This document shows, in pieces, positions 34,702 through 42,899 of a DNA stretch of 64,000 nt (position 1 is its first letter; each line of letters opens with the position of its first letter). Position numbers and translations under genes: made by a program. The stretch lies in NCBI GenBank assembly GCA_035503615.1, contig DATJTI010000088.1, positions 17,689-81,688 on the forward strand, written 5' to 3'. The notes beneath the pieces are model-generated. The model ran no database searches. It saw nothing but the letters and a program-made list of their open reading frames with translations, and was not told the DNA's origin. The DNA comes from AP-15 sp035503615 (GTDB lineage: Bacteria > Pseudomonadota > Alphaproteobacteria > ATCC43930 > CGMCC-115725).

Positions 34702-35877
34702 ATGCCGATCATTGCCGAGACGCGCGGCTACCAGGAAGAGCTGACGGCGATCCGCCGCGATCTTCACGCCCATCCGGAGCTTGCGTTTGCCGAGCGGCGC
34801 ACCGCCGATCTGGTCGCGACAAAGCTCGCCGAATTCGGCTGCGAGGTTCATCGCGGTCTCGCCGGCACCGGTGTCGTCGGCACGATCCGGCGCGGCAGCT
34901 CACCGGCCGCGATCGGGCTGCGCGCCGATATGGATGCGCTGCCGATCCAGGAACTGAACGAGTTCGCGCACCGCTCGACCGATAACGGAAAAATGCACGC
35001 CTGCGGCCATGACGGGCACACGACGATGCTGCTCGGTGCAGCCCGCTACCTCGCGGCGACCCGGAATTTCGACGGCACCGTGCATTTGATCTTTCAGCCG
35101 GCCGAGGAAGGTGGTGGCGGCGGCCGGGTCATGGTCGAACAGGGGCTGTTCGATGCGTTCCCATGCGACGCGGTCTTTGCCCTGCACAACAAGCCGGGGA
35201 TCCCGGTCGGGCAGATCGCGGCGAAACCCGGGCCGCTGCTCGCCGCCTCGGATCGCTGGGATATCCGGATCGGAGGACACGGCACCCACGCCGCGGCCCC
35301 CCATCTCGGCCTCGACCCGTTCGTGGTCGGCGCCGAGATCGTGCTGGCGCTGCAGACGATTGCCAGCCGCAGCGTCGATCCGCTCGATTCTGCGGTGGTC
35401 AGCATCGGCTTCATGAAGGGCGGGTCGGCCTATAACGCGATCCCCGACACGCTGCATATCGGCGGCACCGCGCGTAGCTTTCGCCCGCAGGTGCAGGATC
35501 TGATCGAGCGCCGGATCGGCGAGATCGCCCGCGGTGCCGCACTCGCCCACGGCGCCACCGCCGCGACCGACTATCGCCGCTCCTATCCGCCGACGATCAA
35601 CCATCCGGCCGAGACCGAATTTGCCGCTGCCGTCGCCGCCGAAATCTGCGGTCCCGACGCCGTCCTGCGCGACATCCCGCCGTCGATGGGTGGGGAGGAT
35701 TTCTCGTTCATGCTGAATACCAGGCCCGGAGCGATGCTGTGGCTCGGCAACGGCCCCGGCGAGGGCGACTGCTTCCTGCACAATGCCCGCTACGACTTCA
35801 ACGACGCGGCGCTGCCGGTCGGTGTCAGCTTTCTGGCGCGCCTGGCCGAGCGCTTCCTCGAAAAGGCGGCAGGCTGA
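34702..35877 (+). CDS. M20 family amidohydrolase (hippurate/N-acyl amino acid hydrolase type)
   Basis: 391 residues. The M20D signature is clear: IRRDLHAHPELAFAE at the N-terminus, GLRADMDALPIQE (metal Asp), HACGHDGHTTMLLGAA (metal Cys/His), FQPAEEGGGGG (metal Glu) and ALHNKPGIPVGQI, then the dimerisation domain (HGTHAAAPHLGLDP) and a late PSMGGEDFSFML. It hydrolyses amide bonds of N-acyl or related amino acids in the cytoplasm; no signal peptide. ATG 34702 has GGGGAGCG upstream. It is convergent with the CitE-like gene. Substrate not predictable. Confidence 0.92.
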   Translation: MPIIAETRGYQEELTAIRRDLHAHPELAFAERRTADLVATKLAEFGCEVHRGLAGTGVVGTIRRGSSPAAIGLRADMDALPIQELNEFAHRSTDNGKMHACGHDGHTTMLLGAARYLAATRNFDGTVHLIFQPAEEGGGGGRVMVEQGLFDAFPCDAVFALHNKPGIPVGQIAAKPGPLLAASDRWDIRIGGHGTHAAAPHLGLDPFVVGAEIVLALQTIASRSVDPLDSAVVSIGFMKGGSAYNAIPDTLHIGGTARSFRPQVQDLIERRIGEIARGAALAHGATAATDYRRSYPPTINHPAETEFAAAVAAEICGPDAVLRDIPPSMGGEDFSFMLNTRPGAMLWLGNGPGEGDCFLHNARYDFNDAALPVGVSFLARLAERFLEKAAG

Positions 35878-35923
35878 CCGTAACCAATCTGCGCTGTTGA
35901 TGAGCCTGCGCGGTGCCCGGCGC

Positions 35924-36784
35924 CTATTCGCTACCGAGCCCCAGGAGGCGCCGTGCCAGGGTCAGATGCGGCCGGTCGATCATCTTGCCGTCGAGCGCGA
36001 TCGTGCCCGCCTCGGGGTGCTCGGTGAACAGGGCGACGACCTTGCGCGCCCATTCGAGCCCCTCGTGGCTGATCGAGAAGGCATCGTTGATGGGCCCGAT
36101 CTGCGCCGGGTGGATCGCCATCTTGCCGGTGAACCCGGAGCGGCGCGAGGCCGCGCATTCGGCGGCAAGACCGGCCGCGTCGCGGAAGTCGGTGTAGATC
36201 GTGTCGATCGGCGCCACCCCGGCCGCGGCCGCGGCCGCCAGGCACAGCGCGCGCGCCAGGCGGTAGAGGTCGTCATAGGTGCCGTCGGCGCGGCGGTTGT
36301 CGCCGCCGATCGCAGCCGCCAGATCCTCCGCACCCCAGGTGATGCCGTCGAGCCGCGGCGACACGCCGGCATAATTGCCGAGGGCGAACAGCGCCGCCGG
36401 TGTCTCGGTCGCAATCGCGATGATCCGGATCGCATGCTGCGGCAGGCCACCCGCGGCCTCGAACGCCGACAGGTAATGGTCGAGTGTGCGCAAATCGTCC
36501 GGCACGCATTTCGGTAAGAGGATGCCGTCGGGCCGGCCGGGCACGGTCGCGGCCAGATCGTCGAGCGCCGCATCGCTCGCCAACGGGTTGATCCGCACCC
36601 AGCGCCGGAAGCCGCCGGCTGTCCCGGTAGCATCGAGAAACGCCCGCGCCTGCCGGCGCGCTGCCGGGCGGTTCGCCGGCACGACCGAATCTTCGAGATC
36701 GAGGATCAGCGCGTCGGCGCCTGCCTCGGGCGCGCGGGCGAGCTTGCGCTCGCTATCGGCTGGAACAAAGAGGAATGAGCGCAT
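35924..36784 (-). CDS. HpcH/HpaI aldolase - citrate lyase beta (CitE-like) family protein
   Basis: 286-residue TIM-barrel lyase of the CitE/malyl-CoA lyase group. Visible motifs: FLFVPADSERKLARAPEAGADALILDLEDSV (split over residues 4-34), PKCVPDDL, AIATETPAALF (metal Glu) and WGAEDLAAAIGGDNRR (metal Asp), with GFTGKMAIHPAQI near the end. The substrate is likely a hydroxyacyl-CoA such as a malyl- or methylmalyl-CoA thioester. It starts at the base after the MaoC stop, so the two form an operon, consistent with a hydratase-lyase pair in C4/C5 CoA-ester metabolism, though the real pathway is not shown. Confidence 0.87.
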   Translation of the reverse strand: MRSFLFVPADSERKLARAPEAGADALILDLEDSVVPANRPAARRQARAFLDATGTAGGFRRWVRINPLASDAALDDLAATVPGRPDGILLPKCVPDDLRTLDHYLSAFEAAGGLPQHAIRIIAIATETPAALFALGNYAGVSPRLDGITWGAEDLAAAIGGDNRRADGTYDDLYRLARALCLAAAAAAGVAPIDTIYTDFRDAAGLAAECAASRRSGFTGKMAIHPAQIGPINDAFSISHEGLEWARKVVALFTEHPEAGTIALDGKMIDRPHLTLARRLLGLGSE

Positions 36785-37252
36785 TCACCCCTCCGTCCGG
36801 GCCGTCGGGCGGCACTTCATCAGCCCGGTGCGGCGGCAGATCGCGACGGTCTCGCCACGCTGGTTGAGCCCCTGATGCTCGAACTCGACGATGCCGGCAT
36901 CGGGCCGCGACCGGCTCTTGCGCTTGGTGCGCACAATTGTGCGCGCGCGCAGCGTATCGCCGTGAAAGACCGGTTTTGGAAACCTCACTTCGGTCATGCC
37001 GAGATTGGCGATCGTGGTGCCGAGCGTCGTATCGCCGACGCTGATGCCGATGACCAGACCGAGCGTAAAGAGGCTGTTGACGAGGCGCTGGCCAAACTCG
37101 GTGGTCCGGGCGAACTCCTCGTCGAGATGCAGCGGCTGCGGGTTCATCGTCAGCGTGCTGAACAGCACGTTGTCGATCTCAGTGACGGTGCGCCGAACCG
37201 CATGCTCGAACACCTGGCCTTCCTCGAACTCCTCGAAATACAATCCCGCCAT
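36785..37252 (-). CDS. MaoC family dehydratase
   Basis: 155-residue hot-dog-fold hydratase. It begins LYFEEFEEGQVFEHAVRRTVTE, with the catalytic-loop region FSTLTMNPQPLHLDEEFA and IGISVGDTTLGTTIANLG, resembling the mesaconyl-CoA/beta-methylmalyl-CoA hydratase side of the MaoC family. ATG 37252 with GGAGGGACG-type ribosome site; the open frame extends upstream but is not protein-like. Directly abuts the CitE-like gene on the same strand, and they probably work in sequence on the same CoA ester. Confidence 0.88.
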   Translation of the reverse strand: MAGLYFEEFEEGQVFEHAVRRTVTEIDNVLFSTLTMNPQPLHLDEEFARTTEFGQRLVNSLFTLGLVIGISVGDTTLGTTIANLGMTEVRFPKPVFHGDTLRARTIVRTKRKSRSRPDAGIVEFEHQGLNQRGETVAICRRTGLMKCRPTARTEG

Positions 37253-37520
37253 CGTCCCTCCTGATCGGTTTTCGGGCTGCCGCGGCCGCACCGAAGGCTG
37301 ACCCGCCGGCAGCATTCCGTCAATGCGTGCTGGGCCGTCAGGGTGATGCCGGCGGATGCGCCGATCGCGTGCTGTCCCCGGTAATCATTCGGTCGCATTC
37401 GGCATGTTAAAATCTTCCGGTGCCACCAATTCCGCTCGACCGCCGGAGCCGAAAAACCTAGCATGACCCGGCGCGGGGAAAGGGAAGCGCACTGCCGGGG
37501 CAAGCAGGATCGGTAGCGGA

Positions 37521-38132
37521 ATGGAGATCAATCGGCTCATCGCTGAGCACGGCTCCTGGTTTTATCTGATCGCATTCATCTGGACATTTCTCGAAGGCGA
37601 GACCATCGTGGTTTTTGCCGGGTTTGCTGCGGCACAAGGGGTGATCGACCCGCTGCTGGTGCTGGCTGCCTGCGGGCTCGGCAGCTTTGTCGGGGATCAG
37701 AGCTGGTTCTGGGTCGGCCGCCATTTCGGGCCGCGCCTGCTCGACCGGTTTCCGCGCTGGCGTTCCGGGGTCGATGCGGCGCTGCGCTGGCTCGAGCGCT
37801 ACAATACCGGGTTCATCCTGTCGTTCCGCTTCATCTACGGGGTACGCAACTTCTCCTCCTTCGCGATGGGGATGAGTGCGGTTCCGAGCCGGCGCTTCCT
37901 CCTGCTGAACTTTCTTGCCGCGGCGCTGTGGGCGGCCGGCTTTGTTGCCGTCGGCTATTTTCTCGGCCATGCGCTGCGTGCGGTGCTGGGAAATTTGGCC
38001 CGCTCGGTGAGCCTCGTCATGCTCGGCGCGTTTGTCGTCATCGCCTGGGGGATCGGAATTGTGCACCGGGTGCAGCGCCGTCGTCGCCCGACCGTGCCGC
38101 CCGGTGTCAACGTGGCCGCCCCGCCCTCCTGA
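37521..38132 (+). CDS. DedA family membrane protein
   Basis: 203 residues with about five hydrophobic segments and two re-entrant-like hairpins. The DedA/VTT pattern is visible: WTFLEGETIVVFAGFAAAQG (acidic residue in the first helix), GSFVGDQSWFWVGRHFG, and FRFIYGVRNFSSFAMGMSAVPSRRFLLLN with the conserved Arg residues, then a G-rich late helix. Members take part in phospholipid carrier recycling and membrane homeostasis, and some flip undecaprenyl phosphate or phosphatidylethanolamine; the exact role here is unknown. ATG 37521. Convergent with the SAM hydrolase gene. Confidence 0.88.
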   Translation: MEINRLIAEHGSWFYLIAFIWTFLEGETIVVFAGFAAAQGVIDPLLVLAACGLGSFVGDQSWFWVGRHFGPRLLDRFPRWRSGVDAALRWLERYNTGFILSFRFIYGVRNFSSFAMGMSAVPSRRFLLLNFLAAALWAAGFVAVGYFLGHALRAVLGNLARSVSLVMLGAFVVIAWGIGIVHRVQRRRRPTVPPGVNVAAPPS

Positions 38133-38184
38133 GGGACCGGCAAGCCCTCCCGACGAAGGGCAACGCAGGCGCGCCGGTTGCGGG

Positions 38185-38913
38185 TCACGGCAGCATCGCC
38201 ACCGGAGCGCCGATCGACAACCCGAGGAGGCGGTCGGCGCGGCTGCCATTGGCCGCGATCTCGGCCAGTCCATTCGAATTTTCGTACCAGAACGCGGTTC
38301 CCGGCGGGGCGTCGGAAAAGGTGCGAGCGCGCGTCAGCCGGTGACCGCCGGCCGTAAGCTCAGCCGCCGCCGGCAACAGCGCGGCCCGCAGCCCGGTCAG
38401 CGCGTTGCCGTAGCCGTCGATATAGACGATCTCGGGCAGATCGTCCGGCCAATCGGCAAAGCGCGTGACCGCAGCCTCACGCAATGCATCGGCAGGCAGC
38501 CGGCCGAGAGCGAGCCATGCCGCCGCCGGGGCAAACAGGTCGCGGCCGTGAAAGCTCGCAGACAGCCGGGTGGGTCGCCAGACGATTTCCGACGCACGCA
38601 CCGCGTCGGCCCGGCGCATGACGAGTTCGAAGAGACCGTTGTCGGGGCCGACATAAAGCCGGCGGTCTGCCTCGATGACGATCGCGGCGCGGGGGCTGCC
38701 GACACCGGGATCGACGACCGCGAGCAGCACGGTGCCGGGCGGAAACCACGAGCCATAGGCGGCCAGCAGGTAGGCGGCCGGTTTCGGGTTCGCGGCCGGG
38801 AGATCGGCGAACAGGTCGATCACCGGGACGGCCGGTGCCAGCTGGTGCAGCACCGCCTTGACTTGCCCGGTATAGGGTCCTGCTAGTCCGAAATCCGTCG
38901 CCAATACGATCAT
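38185..38913 (-). CDS. SAM hydroxide adenosyltransferase (DUF62 family)
   Basis: 242 residues. Members split S-adenosylmethionine with water to adenosine and methionine; halogenases are a minor branch. Conserved parts: MIVLATDFGLAGPYTGQVKAVL split over residues 1-22 (Asp near position 7), DLPAANPKPAAYLL, LLAVVDPGVGSPR, YVGPDNGLF and YENSNGLAEIA at the C-terminus. The halogen-binding insertion of fluorinases is not seen. Start ATG 38913; the long frame upstream is not needed. Length is slightly short of the 255-300 norm. Standalone gene, convergent with DedA. Confidence 0.87.
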   Translation of the reverse strand: MIVLATDFGLAGPYTGQVKAVLHQLAPAVPVIDLFADLPAANPKPAAYLLAAYGSWFPPGTVLLAVVDPGVGSPRAAIVIEADRRLYVGPDNGLFELVMRRADAVRASEIVWRPTRLSASFHGRDLFAPAAAWLALGRLPADALREAAVTRFADWPDDLPEIVYIDGYGNALTGLRAALLPAAAELTAGGHRLTRARTFSDAPPGTAFWYENSNGLAEIAANGSRADRLLGLSIGAPVAMLP

Positions 38914-39135
38914 CGAGCGATTCCCCGAGCGAGAAGCCGCCTGTTGCGCCGGCGTCCAGTCTAGCAATTAAAACGCCCCCGCGACTTCGAGATAACCATG
39001 GCATCGCGGTTGTGGGCACGCCGGCGGCCGACGCAGAGCAATCGCCGGTTGGAGAATCGCTGTCGATTGCGCCATTTAAACGCGGGCTTTGCTGCGTTTC
39101 GCCGGATCATGATACGGGAGCGCGAACAGTTCCTC

Positions 39136-39163
39136 TTGAACATGCTCTTCGGCTGCGTATGCT
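39136..39163 (+). promoter_or_regulatory. candidate sigma-70 promoter for the small secreted protein
   Basis: TTGAAC (39136-39141) and TATGCT (39158-39163) are 16 bases apart, 35 bases before the ATG at 39198. Both hexamers match four of six consensus bases. The rest of the 284-base divergent gap holds no gene. Confidence 0.35.
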
Positions 39164-39197
39164 GCGGCGATAACGGGGGAACCATCGGGGGAATGCG

Positions 39198-39653
39198 ATG
39201 AGAAAGGCGCTTCTGGCCGCGGCGATCATTGCCGCCGCGTCGGTTCAGGGTGCGTCGGCTGCCGACCGGGCCTGCTATTCGGCGGCAGATTTGGAGGCGG
39301 AGCAGGCGATTCGGCTCCAGACCAATCTGATGGTCATCAGTTCGGCCTGCCGCGACGAGGTTTATGGCGAGTTCCGGGCCCGCAACAAGGATGCGATCAT
39401 GCGCTATCAGCGAATCATGATCGCCCATTTCCGGCGAGCGGGGGCGCGCAACGCGCAAAGCGAGTTCGATTCTTGGGACACGAGCCTCGCCAACGAGATT
39501 TCGCTGGCTGAAGGCGCCGAGCCGACAGTGGTCGTTTGCCAGAAAGCCGCCAGTCTGTTGAGGATGGCCAGCACGCTCGATCCACAGGGATTGCACAACT
39601 ATGCCGTCGCCCAAGCCGCGGCCGACCCTCATCCACGCTGCGCGATGCGGTGA
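39198..39653 (+). CDS. small exported protein of unknown function
   Basis: 151 residues. A Sec signal peptide covers the first 22 residues (RKALLAAAIIAAASVQGASAA). The mature part has four Cys (ACYS, SSACRD, VVCQKAA, PRCAM) that could pair in the periplasm and is otherwise helical and charged; no known domain is recognised. Ribosome site GGGGGAA lies 4-10 bases before ATG 39198. Its 3' end overlaps the decaying MFS gene on the other strand. A periplasmic stress or envelope role is possible but not supported. Confidence 0.65.
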   Translation: MRKALLAAAIIAAASVQGASAADRACYSAADLEAEQAIRLQTNLMVISSACRDEVYGEFRARNKDAIMRYQRIMIAHFRRAGARNAQSEFDSWDTSLANEISLAEGAEPTVVVCQKAASLLRMASTLDPQGLHNYAVAQAAADPHPRCAMR

Positions 39654-39671
39654 GCCGCGGCCGGCGGCCGG

Positions 39672-40168
39672 TCAATCGGGCTCGGCATGCCGCAGCCGGA
39701 GCGCCCCGCCGAGCCCGGCGGCGGACAACAGCGCCATGAGCCAATAGGCGTGCCCGCCGCACTGCGTGCTCGCGCCAGCGTGATCGCGTCGCCGAGCGGC
39801 ATCAGCGCCGATTGCGCGCCGAGCGCCACGAGATTGATGAGCAGCACCGGCCAGAACCCGCGCATCGGCCATAGCGAGAGGTCGGCGGCGAGCGCGATTG
39901 CGGCGAGCGTCACCATCATGCGCCGCCGCCCCACCCGATCGGCGAGGGTGCCCAGCGCCGGTGTCAGGATGACCTTGGCCCAGATTGCCGCAGCAAAGAT
40001 CGCCGCGATCTGGCCGGCATCGAGGCCACGCGCCGCCAGCCAGACCGGCCAGAACGGCAGTTGCGCGCCGGTCACCATGAAGGCTGCTGCGTAAAACAGC
40101 GAAAGCCGGGCCGCCGGATGCGAAGCCGCGGACGGGCGGCTCTCGATCTCGCGGGCGGGCATGCCCAT
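39672..40168 (-). pseudogene. MFS transporter remnant with internal deletion
   Basis: The first 120 residues match the N-terminus of a 3-phenylpropionate-type (MFS_1-like) permease: LSLFYAAAFMVTGAQLPFWPVWLAARGLD, a GTLADRVGRRRMM loop between helices 2 and 3, and further helices to about GAQSALMPLGDAITLA. Then homology jumps, with a frame change, to what looks like the last helix and end of the protein (AYWLMALLSAAGLGGALRL) with its stop at 39672. Some 250 residues between are missing, so it cannot be a working transporter. The start (ATG 40168 or 40198) overlaps or abuts the start of the divergent terC gene. Confidence 0.7.
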
Positions 40169-40177
40169 CTCGCCAGT

Positions 40178-40822
40178 GTGCTGATCGATATCAATCAACT
40201 CAGCGCGCTCTTGTCGGTGGTGATCATCGATGTGGTGCTCGCCGGCGACAATGCTGTCGTCGTCGGCATGGCCGCCTCCGGCCTGCGGGTCGAACAGCGC
40301 CGCCGGGTGATCGTGCTCGGCATCGGCATAGCGACGGTGCTGCGCATCCTGTTTGCCTATTTCGCGGCGTGCCTGCTCGAAATCATCGGGCTGACCTTGG
40401 CCGGCGGGGTGCTGCTGCTATGGGTGTCGTGGAAGATGTATCGCGAGCTGCGCGAGACCCGCGAGCGCCGCCGGCCACCGGCCTCCGCACCGACCTGCCC
40501 GCCGGCGATCGGGCACAAGAGCGCGCGCCAGGCGCTGACCCGCATCGTCCTGGCTGATGTCTCGATGTCGCTCGACAACGTGCTGGCGGTGGCGGGAACT
40601 GCGCGCTCGCATTTCTGGGTGCTGGCGTTCGGTCTTGTCCTTTCGGTGGCGCTGATGGGAATCGCGTCGAACTACATCGCGCGACTGCTTGAGCGCCATT
40701 TCTGGATCTCGTGGGTCGGGCTCGCCATCATCACCTTTGTCGCGCTGCGCATGATCTGGGAGGGCTCGACCGAGGTCATCCGGCAGACCGCGGTTCTTTA
40801 CCTGACGCGACCAGCGGCTTGA
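40178..40822 (+). CDS. TerC family integral membrane protein (YjbE type)
   Basis: 214 residues with about seven hydrophobic helices. The TerC hallmarks are VVIIDVVLAGDNAVVVGMAA in helix 1 and IVLADVSMSLDNVLAVAG in a mirrored later helix, each with the paired Asp/Asn thought to bind metal ions. Related proteins export manganese or help metal loading of exported proteins; tellurite resistance is a historical name. GTG 40178 gives the usual short N-terminus and overlaps the MFS remnant region. A His/Pro-rich cytoplasmic loop lies near the middle. No riboswitch was recognised upstream. Confidence 0.85.
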   Translation: MLIDINQLSALLSVVIIDVVLAGDNAVVVGMAASGLRVEQRRRVIVLGIGIATVLRILFAYFAACLLEIIGLTLAGGVLLLWVSWKMYRELRETRERRRPPASAPTCPPAIGHKSARQALTRIVLADVSMSLDNVLAVAGTARSHFWVLAFGLVLSVALMGIASNYIARLLERHFWISWVGLAIITFVALRMIWEGSTEVIRQTAVLYLTRPAA

Positions 40823-40829
40823 TCGCGAC

Positions 40830-40846
40830 GGGTCGGACCCCACCCG
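40830..40846. terminator. GGGTC/GACCC inverted repeat between convergent genes
   Basis: GGGTC-G-GACCC followed by CACCCG lies between the ends of terC and the MarR-GNAT gene. A near-identical 17-base element (two changes) lies at 60976-60992, also between convergent genes. It may be a weak bidirectional terminator; there is no T-run. Confidence 0.3.
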
Positions 40847-40873
40847 GGCTCGGCCGGTCCGGCGGCATTCTAT

Positions 40874-41803
40874 TCAAAGGATCATCTCCCAGGTCTCGCC
40901 GACCAGCTCCTGCCCAAAGCTGCAATGCGGCTCTTCTTTGATCCGGCGAAACCCCTCCCGCTGATAGAGGCGGCGGGCAGCGACCAACACGCTGTTGGTC
41001 CACAGCAGCACCTTCGCATATCCCGCCTGGCGGCTGAAGCGCAGGCATTCGCGAACCAGGCGAGTGCCGACTCCCAACCCGCGCGCACCGGGCTCGACCA
41101 GCAGCAGGCGCAATTTCGCTGTGGTCTCCGTCTCTGCGACGAGAAACACCGAGCCGATATTTTCGCCATCTTTTTCGGCGATCCAGCAGCATTCGCGGCG
41201 CGGGTCGAAGCTCTTGACGAATTGCGCCACGATCCCGGCGACAAGCGCCTCGAAACGCATGTCCCAGCCATATTCCTGCGCATAGAGCGCGCCGTGACGC
41301 TGGGTCACCCAACCCATATCACCGGGCCGCGGCGGCCGCAGCTGAAAGGAAGCCGGTTCGCCTGATCGCGCCACGAGCAGCCGCTCGATGGTCCGCGCGG
41401 CGGCGACGAGCCGCGCCTGCTCGCCGTCCGACAGATCGCGCAGCAAGGTGCCGATTTGGGCTTGCGAGCGTGCCTCGAGCGGGGCGAAGGCTTCTCGCCC
41501 CTGCGCCGTCAGCGATAGGAGAGCGACCCGCCGGTCGTTCGGCGAGGTGTCGCGACAAATAAGCCCCCGGCGCTCGAAACCACGCAGGATGCGGCTCAGA
41601 TACCCGGCATCGAGCTCCAGGCTCTTGCCGAGCTGCGACGCGGTCAACTGATCCGCGCCGGCGAGCTCGTAGAGAACGCGAGCCTCGGTCAGCGAAAACG
41701 GGCTGCTCAGCAGCCCTTCCTGCAGCACCCCGATCCGCTGGGTGTAAAACCGGTTGAAGCCTCGCAGGGCGGCGACGCGCTGATCGAGAGCGGTTTCGAC
41801 CAT
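40874..41803 (-). CDS. MarR-type regulator fused to a GNAT acetyltransferase
   Basis: 309 residues. The N-terminal 145 residues are a MarR winged helix (SPFSLTEARVLYELAG, LTASQLGKSLELDAGYLSRILRGFERRGLI as recognition region, then a wing with DRRVALLSLTAQG). The C-terminal part from about 155 is a GNAT domain with VTQRHGALYAQEYGWD, LRLLLVEPGARGLGVGTRLV (acetyl-CoA P-loop) and the late RLYQREGFRRIKEE. This two-domain fusion is common in proteobacteria; the acetylated substrate is usually unknown. ATG 41803. A palindrome 48-64 bases upstream is a likely autoregulatory operator. Confidence 0.9.
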   Translation of the reverse strand: MVETALDQRVAALRGFNRFYTQRIGVLQEGLLSSPFSLTEARVLYELAGADQLTASQLGKSLELDAGYLSRILRGFERRGLICRDTSPNDRRVALLSLTAQGREAFAPLEARSQAQIGTLLRDLSDGEQARLVAAARTIERLLVARSGEPASFQLRPPRPGDMGWVTQRHGALYAQEYGWDMRFEALVAGIVAQFVKSFDPRRECCWIAEKDGENIGSVFLVAETETTAKLRLLLVEPGARGLGVGTRLVRECLRFSRQAGYAKVLLWTNSVLVAARRLYQREGFRRIKEEPHCSFGQELVGETWEMIL

Positions 41804-41839
41804 TGACGAGCCTCATGTCCGGTGCAGGCAGCCCTGATC

Positions 41840-41867
41840 GTCAATGGATCAGTTGACTCTGTCAACT
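41840..41867. promoter_or_regulatory. probable MarR-family operator
   Basis: AGTTGAC-TCT-GTCAACT (41851-41867) is a perfect 7-bp inverted repeat, and a further GTCAA half site lies at 41840-41844, so three TTGAC/GTCAA half sites sit 37-64 bases upstream of the MarR-GNAT start codon. The position and the TTGAC core fit a self-regulating MarR protein. Confidence 0.55.
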
Positions 41868-41876
41868 ATCTTGCAG

Positions 41877-42809
41877 TCAGCCGCGGCTGCAGGCGCCACC
41901 GCCGAGGACACAGAATTTCGCGCAATGCGGATGGTTGAGCGGTACCGCGCCACTGGCGTCGGCCAAGGTCGCACCGAGCTCGAACCGCTCGTCGTAAGGG
42001 AGCAGCGTGCAGGCCAGCACCGCCGGATGGTCCGATCCCTTGCGTTTGACAACCATCCGCGCGCTCGCGCACATGACGCTCTGCGGGGACTTGCCGAGGA
42101 TGCCCCAGCACGCCTCGGTGATCTCGGGGACATCCGCGCTCGCATCCATCTCGGGAAAGACCGTCAGCCGCACCGGGTCGCCTGCGTCGATCGCGATCCC
42201 GAGCCGCGCGAACAGCCGGGCGAAGCCGGCGCGGATCTCCGCCTCGGTCTCACCCGACAGGCGGCGGCTCGCGACATCCACGGCAAAGCCATGGCCGGCG
42301 AGCCACAGGAGCCCGTCGAGTGTCGGCTGCCAACTGCGCCGACCGCGCTCTTTCTCGTGCACGGCACGGCCATAATGATCGAGCGACACGCGGATCGTCA
42401 GCCGCTCACCATGACGTTCCTTCAGCCGCAGCAACGACGCGCGGCATTTCTCCATCGGTTTCATCGCATTGGTCAGAACGAGGGCGCGAAAGCCGCGGGC
42501 CAGGGCATCGTCGAGCATGGCCGGCAGATCGGGGTTCATGAATGGCTCGCCGCCGGTGAAGCCGATCAGCGAGGTCGGCAGCCGGTCGCGCTCGATTTCA
42601 TCGAGATATCGAGCGACCTCGGTGGCGGTCAGATAGGTCAGCCGGTCGTTCCGGGGTGACGATTCGATATAGCAATTGGCGCAGGTCAGGTTGCACAAAG
42701 TACCGGTGTTAAACCACAAGGTCTGCAGTCCGGCGAGTGCCACCTGCGCGCGCTTGTCGCCCGCGGCGGTCAGAACCGGGTCACGAAACTTGCGCGGGTC
42801 CATGCTCAT
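41877..42809 (-). CDS. radical SAM protein
   Basis: 310 residues. The radical SAM 4Fe-4S motif is CNLTCANC (Cys39, Cys43, Cys46), followed by FTGGEPFMNPD, the SAM-binding glycine motif. Further Cys residues (MCASARMVV, VLACTLLPY and the C-terminal CAKFCVLGGGAC) could hold a second cluster as in SPASM/twitch proteins. The substrate is unknown. The next gene upstream on the strand encodes a small Gly/His/Cys-containing exported protein 90 bases away, but nothing indicates that it is a substrate. Start ATG 42809 (MSMDPRK); an internal Met at 42803 is equally possible. Confidence 0.85.
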   Translation of the reverse strand: MSMDPRKFRDPVLTAAGDKRAQVALAGLQTLWFNTGTLCNLTCANCYIESSPRNDRLTYLTATEVARYLDEIERDRLPTSLIGFTGGEPFMNPDLPAMLDDALARGFRALVLTNAMKPMEKCRASLLRLKERHGERLTIRVSLDHYGRAVHEKERGRRSWQPTLDGLLWLAGHGFAVDVASRRLSGETEAEIRAGFARLFARLGIAIDAGDPVRLTVFPEMDASADVPEITEACWGILGKSPQSVMCASARMVVKRKGSDHPAVLACTLLPYDERFELGATLADASGAVPLNHPHCAKFCVLGGGACSRG

Positions 42810-42899
42810 CCTGTCACTGGCGGCAATGCGTGGTGCATCCGGCTGCCGGTGTGGCCGCGAACGCCCCGGTGCCGCCGCGCCGGCACGATCGCTCGCAGG

